From Opitutales bacterium (GTDB lineage Bacteria > Verrucomicrobiota > Verrucomicrobiia > Opitutales > UBA953): DNA of 64,000 bases. How positions within the stretch are numbered: the stretch's first letter is position 1; every line of letters starts with the position of its first letter. The stretch covers positions 62,001-126,000 of the forward strand of contig JAFSAO010000010.1 of NCBI GenBank assembly GCA_017440935.1, written 5' to 3'. The notes beneath the pieces are model-generated. The model saw only the letters and a list, made by a program, of their open reading frames with translations, was not told the origin of the DNA and made no database searches. Below, one piece after another: positions 60,516 to 64,000 of this stretch. The position numbers and the translations under genes were made by a program.

Positions 60516-61901
60516 ATGATTTCCTTCTCCGAAGAACTCGCCGAAATTCGCGCCCTGTTTGAAGCAGTGCGGGAACGCGGCGGACGCGCCCTATTCGTCG
60601 GCGGTTGCGTGCGCGATGCGCTTCTCGGACGCCGGAGCAAAGATTTTGACGTCGAAATCTACGGACTTTCCGCCGAAAGCGTAGAAAACCTTTTGCGCGA
60701 ACTGAAATTTCGTTTCAACGCGGCGGGGAAATCGTTCGGCGTATTCAAGTTGCACGACGTTCCCGTGGATGTCGCGCTCCCGCGACGCGAGTCCAAACGC
60801 GGGCTCGGGCACCGCGGGTTCGTCGTCGAAGGAGATCCGGAAATGAGCGTTTCCGAAGCGGCGGCACGACGCGATTTTACCGTCAACGCGATTTATTTTG
60901 ACCCGTTGAAAAACGAAATTCTCGATCCGTTCAACGGGCGCGTAGACTTGGAAAACAAAATTCTGCGCCACACCTCGCCGGCATTTTCTGAAGATCCGCT
61001 CCGTGTGTTGCGAGCGATGCAATTCGCGGCGCGGTTCCGCTTCGATGTTGCTCCGGAAACGGTGGAACTTTGCCGGAAAATCGAACCCGAAGGCTTATCC
61101 GCCGAACGCATTTTCGACGAGTGGTCAAAGCTGATTTTGCGCGGGGAAGAACCGTCACGCGGCTTGAATTTTCTGCGCGCTTGCGGCTGGACAAAATATT
61201 TTCCCGAGCTTCACGCGCTCATCGGCGTCGAACAAGACCCGAACTGGCACCCGGAAGGCGATGTGTGGAATCACACGCTCGCGACGCTGGACGCTTTCGC
61301 GCGGGAACGCACCGACATTCCCGACGATTTTGAAAACCTCGTCGTCGGCTTCGCCGTGCTTTGCCACGATTTCGGCAAACCCGCCACGACGAGATTTTCC
61401 GAAAAAGACGGACGTTGGCACGCTTACGGACACGACCGCGAAGGCGTCGCTCCCGCGAAAAAATTTTTGGAGCGCATGACGAATTTCCGCGATTTCATCG
61501 ACGGCGTTTTACCGCTCGTGCTTTGCCATATGCAACCGATTGCACTATGGCGTTCCCGCGCCGGAGATTCCGCCGTGCGCCGGCTGGCTCGCCGCGTCGG
61601 GCGCATCGACCGGCTTCTGCGCGTGTGTTCTGCGGACACGATGGGCAAGGAAACTGAAAAAAATGCCGAACTGCGTGATGCTTCGACGTGGTTGCTCGAA
61701 CGTGCGGAAGCGCTTCACGTCAAAGATTCCGCCCCTCAACCGATTATTCTCGGCAGGCACTTGGTTACGCTCGGCGCAACTCCGGGAAAATCGTTTAAGC
61801 CGATTCTCGACGCGTGCTACGAAGCCCAACTCGACGGAAAATTCCTCGACGAAGCCGGAGGCATCGCTTTTCTCAAGGCGTTATATCGAAAACACAAATG
61901 A
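60516..61901 (+). CDS. cca: CCA tRNA nucleotidyltransferase, class II with HD domain
   Basis: It adds or repairs the 3' CCA of tRNAs. The tRNAs in this window already encode CCA, so repair is the likely need. The 461-residue protein has the nucleotidyltransferase motif ALFVGGCVRDALLGRRSKDF near 26, with the catalytic DVEIYG pair following. VVEGDPEMSVSEAAARRDFT near 104 and RVLRAMQFAARFRFDVAPET near 163 are further blocks. The C-terminal half carries an HD domain (AVLCHDFGKP near 285, plus VLCHMQPI). This resembles the enzyme of Gram-negative species with phosphatase activity. The last codons overlap an AACACAAATGAACACG repeat word. Confidence 0.93.
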   Translation: MISFSEELAEIRALFEAVRERGGRALFVGGCVRDALLGRRSKDFDVEIYGLSAESVENLLRELKFRFNAAGKSFGVFKLHDVPVDVALPRRESKRGLGHRGFVVEGDPEMSVSEAAARRDFTVNAIYFDPLKNEILDPFNGRVDLENKILRHTSPAFSEDPLRVLRAMQFAARFRFDVAPETVELCRKIEPEGLSAERIFDEWSKLILRGEEPSRGLNFLRACGWTKYFPELHALIGVEQDPNWHPEGDVWNHTLATLDAFARERTDIPDDFENLVVGFAVLCHDFGKPATTRFSEKDGRWHAYGHDREGVAPAKKFLERMTNFRDFIDGVLPLVLCHMQPIALWRSRAGDSAVRRLARRVGRIDRLLRVCSADTMGKETEKNAELRDASTWLLERAEALHVKDSAPQPIILGRHLVTLGATPGKSFKPILDACYEAQLDGKFLDEAGGIAFLKALYRKHK

Positions 61902-61933
61902 ACACGAATTGTTTTCTTTGTTTGCACGGGCGC

Positions 61934-61947
61934 TAAATTTCAATTTG
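61934..61947 (+). promoter_or_regulatory. TAAATTTCAATTTG element upstream of rarA
   Basis: Exact copy, 38 bp before the rarA ATG. It is followed directly by GCGGGAACGG, i.e. an octamer. Confidence 0.5.
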
Positions 61948-61985
61948 CGGGAACGGTGTCGGAGGCGTAGCTTTTTCCCGAAAAA

Positions 61986-63368
61986 ATGGCAGAAGATTTT
62001 GGAGATACGCTTTTCGGCGGAAATGCCGGAGACGTTCCCGCAAGGTCGCACGGGAACGCGGACGCGGCGGCAGACGATTCGCAGTCGGGCTTTCGGCGTC
62101 CGCTCGCTGCGCGTATGCGCCCGCGCGATTTAAGCGAAATTCTCGGGCACGAAAAAATTCTCGGAAAAGGCGCCCTTCTGCCCCGGCTCATCGAAACGGA
62201 CAATTTCGGAAGCCTGCTTTTTTACGGTCCGCCGGGTTGCGGAAAAACCACGCTCGCCGAAGCGATTGCGACGGTAACACACTGTCGCTGCGAACACGTC
62301 AACGCCGTGCTTTCCAACACGGGCGAACTGCGCGAAATCCTCCGCATCGCGCGCGCGTTCCCGCAGCGCCGCACGCTGTTGCTCATCGACGAAATTCACC
62401 GTTTTAACAAAGCGCAGCAGGATTTGCTTTTGCCCGACGTCGAAGCCGGAAACGTCCGCCTCATCGGGTGCACGACGCACAATCCGGGCTTTTATGTGAT
62501 TCCGCCGCTACTGTCGCGCTCGCATCTTTTCCGCCTCGAACCCGTCGAGGAAAAATACGTGATCGCCGCCCTCGCCCGCGCACTTGTGGACAAAGAACGC
62601 GGGCTCGGTTTACTCAAAATTTCCGCAAGCGAAAATGTCCTTCGCGCCGTCGCGCAAATGTGTGAAGGCGATATGCGCCGTGCGTTGAATACGCTGGAAA
62701 CGCTTGCGCTTTCGCGTCCGCCGAAAACCGCCATTCGCGAAGACGACCTCGAAGCCTTTGCGCGGGAACGCCAAATCCGCTACGACCGCGGCGAAGACGA
62801 ACACTACGACACCGTTTCCGCGTTCATCAAATCGATTCGCGGGAGCGATCCGGATGCCGCGCTGTATTGGCTCGCCGTGATGCTCGAAGGCGGCGAAGAC
62901 CCGCGTTTCATCGCGCGGCGGCTCGTGATTTTATCGAGCGAAGATGTCGGGTTGGCGGATTCGCGAGCCATCGGGGTCGCCGTTGCTTGCCAGCAGGCGT
63001 GCGACTTCGTCGGGCTTCCCGAATGTGCGCTGAACCTTGCCCACGCGGTGATTTTTCTCGCAACTTGCCCGAAGAGCAACTCCGCAACGGAAGCGCTTTT
63101 TGCGGCGAAAGCCGCCGTCCGCAACGCGCCGCGCCAAAAAGTGCCGCTACATTTGCGCGACGCTCACACGAAGCTGAACAAATCTCTCGGACACGGGAAA
63201 ACGTATTTGTATTCCCATGAATTTCCGGAAGGTATTTCCGGACAAACTTATCTGGAAACGCCGCTTAAACTTTACACGCCGAAGCTCAACGGCGCGGAAG
63301 CTGCCATTGCCGAACGCCTCGCTCGCTGGAACGCGCTCCGGGGAAAATTGCGGAAAAACGCGAAATAA
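61986..63368 (+). CDS. rarA: Replication-associated recombination protein A (RarA/MgsA)
   Basis: A AAA+ ATPase acting at stalled replication forks. The 460-residue protein has an N-terminal extension of about 40 residues, then PLAARMRPRDLSEILGHEKI near 38. Walker A is LLFYGPPGCGKTTLAEAI near 79 and Walker B is LLLIDEIHRFNKAQQDLLLP near 131. Sensor 1 is LIGCTTHNPGFYVIPPLLSR near 158. The C-terminal half is helical (AALYWLAVMLEGGEDPRFIA near 294), ending KLYTPKLNGAE. The extension contains an inverted pair of octamers encoding DVPARSHGNAD (62033 and 62051), in a stretch that looks disordered. It is otherwise full length. Confidence 0.95.
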   Translation: MAEDFGDTLFGGNAGDVPARSHGNADAAADDSQSGFRRPLAARMRPRDLSEILGHEKILGKGALLPRLIETDNFGSLLFYGPPGCGKTTLAEAIATVTHCRCEHVNAVLSNTGELREILRIARAFPQRRTLLLIDEIHRFNKAQQDLLLPDVEAGNVRLIGCTTHNPGFYVIPPLLSRSHLFRLEPVEEKYVIAALARALVDKERGLGLLKISASENVLRAVAQMCEGDMRRALNTLETLALSRPPKTAIREDDLEAFARERQIRYDRGEDEHYDTVSAFIKSIRGSDPDAALYWLAVMLEGGEDPRFIARRLVILSSEDVGLADSRAIGVAVACQQACDFVGLPECALNLAHAVIFLATCPKSNSATEALFAAKAAVRNAPRQKVPLHLRDAHTKLNKSLGHGKTYLYSHEFPEGISGQTYLETPLKLYTPKLNGAEAAIAERLARWNALRGKLRKNAK

Positions 63369-63396
63369 CAGGAGAAGCGACACTTCGCGCATTTAA

Positions 63397-63444
63397 TGTG
63401 GAACGTTTATTGTTTATTAAACATTACACAGTCAACATTCCACA
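63397..63444. repeat. Intergenic palindrome TGTGGAA ... TTCCACA
   Basis: TGTGGAA (63397-63403) and TTCCACA (63438-63444) bound an AT-rich interior with GTTTATTGTTTATTAAAC. It lies in the 138-bp spacer after rarA, where I see no gene. Confidence 0.6.
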
Positions 63445-63506
63445 CCCGCCTTTCATCTTTCAACTCCGCACCCGAAACCCGCGCCTCCCGTAAAATTTTC
63501 TAAAAA

Positions 63507-64000
63507 ATGAACGTTCCCGCACAATCGCGAAAATTCGTCATCCCGAATATTTTTAAGGACTGGTTTTTGCTCGGCATGATCTCCTGCGTCCTGCTCGCCA
63601 CGTTTTTCCCGAACGTGGGGCGCAGCGGCGGCGTAATTCATGCAGACAAACTTTCCGACTTCGGCATCGCGCTGATTTTCTTTTTTCACGGACTCGGTAT
63701 TTCGCGAAAAAATCTCCGCGACGGAATTCTCTCCTGGAAAATTCACGTTTGCGTGCAGGTAACGACATTCGTCGTTTTCCCGATTGTCGCGTTTCTGTTT
63801 TGCCAAATCGCAAAAAATTTCATCCCGGCGGATTTGGTGCTCGGTTTCTACTTTTTGGGTGCGATCCCGTCCACGATTTCCTCGTCCGTCGCAATGACGG
63901 CGGTCGCGCGCGGGAACGTTTCCGCGGCGATTTTTAATGCCTCGCTCTCGAGTATTCTCGGGATTTTTCTTACGCCGCTTATCGTGAGCATTTTCGCCTC
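63507..64000 (+). CDS. SBF-like (YfeH-type) bile acid:sodium symporter family protein, partial
   Basis: A membrane transporter whose first ~164 residues are in the window; the gene continues past base 64000. It starts MNVPAQSRKFVIPNIFKDW and already shows at least four hydrophobic segments. The signature FLGAIPSTISSSVAMTAVAR lies near residues 113-132, followed by NVSAAIFNASLSSILGIFL, typical of the YfeH/SBF-like branch. Substrate unknown: members are annotated as bile acid transporters, but many carry other organic anions. The second to sixth codons contain an octamer (ATGAACGTTCCCGC). Confidence 0.87.
   Translation, partial: MNVPAQSRKFVIPNIFKDWFLLGMISCVLLATFFPNVGRSGGVIHADKLSDFGIALIFFFHGLGISRKNLRDGILSWKIHVCVQVTTFVVFPIVAFLFCQIAKNFIPADLVLGFYFLGAIPSTISSSVAMTAVARGNVSAAIFNASLSSILGIFLTPLIVSIFA

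Overview
The window is 64 kb of a Gram-negative bacterial chromosome at moderately high GC. It has LPS (lpxI), an outer-membrane efflux trio and lipid II recycling (uppS, murJ). It also has an exosortase with a PEP-CTERM cargo protein, a type III glutamine synthetase, and secreted enzymes for host mucin: a GH95 fucosidase, a GH84 N-acetylglucosaminidase and an M60-type peptidase. I infer a host-associated Verrucomicrobiota (Opitutae-like) gut bacterium. The placement rests on gene content only and is moderately confident.

Layout. 1-12.4 kb, mostly minus strand: asnS start, tRNA-Leu, hisF, an aldose epimerase (+), an M48 peptidase, an M60 peptidase, nnr, a CoA-transferase, serS, ndk and a CAT-anticodon tRNA. 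12.5-17.1 kb, plus: ACT protein, GH95 fucosidase, lpxI and an orphan membrane protein. 17.2-20.8 kb, minus: DAHP synthase, LysE exporter, FAD reductase and riboflavin synthase. 21-24 kb, plus: sugar nucleotidyltransferase and htpG. 24-34 kb, minus: an IdeS/Mac-like cysteine peptidase with a PEP-CTERM tail, glnN, a LOG-family protein, gpsA, panB, a HAD phosphatase and GH84. 34.2-41.9 kb, plus: a small lipoprotein, then a metal-responsive operon (CsoR-like repressor, small secreted protein, CzcC/B/A-type RND pump). 42-51 kb, mixed: recD, tRNA-Gln, a coiled-coil protein, glgB, a HAD protein, murJ and an amidase. 51-64 kb, plus: hemB-uppS, hppA, exosortase, an M60 paralogue without catalytic residues, a class II-like purE, trxB, cca, rarA and the start of an SBF transporter.

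The most striking feature is not a gene. The non-palindromic octamer CGGGAACG occurs about 200 times, once per ~320 bp, on both strands about equally, inside and outside genes. Two or three copies would be expected by chance. At least ten intergenic copies form inverted pairs that make terminator hairpins at gene ends. This is the architecture of DNA-uptake sequences in Haemophilus and Neisseria. The intergenic spaces also hold several families of imperfect palindromes and a 14-base element (TAAATTTCAATTTG) that repeatedly sits 33-52 bp upstream of start codons. The IdeS-like PEP-CTERM peptidase is the most interesting single gene, because known IdeS enzymes cleave immunoglobulin G.
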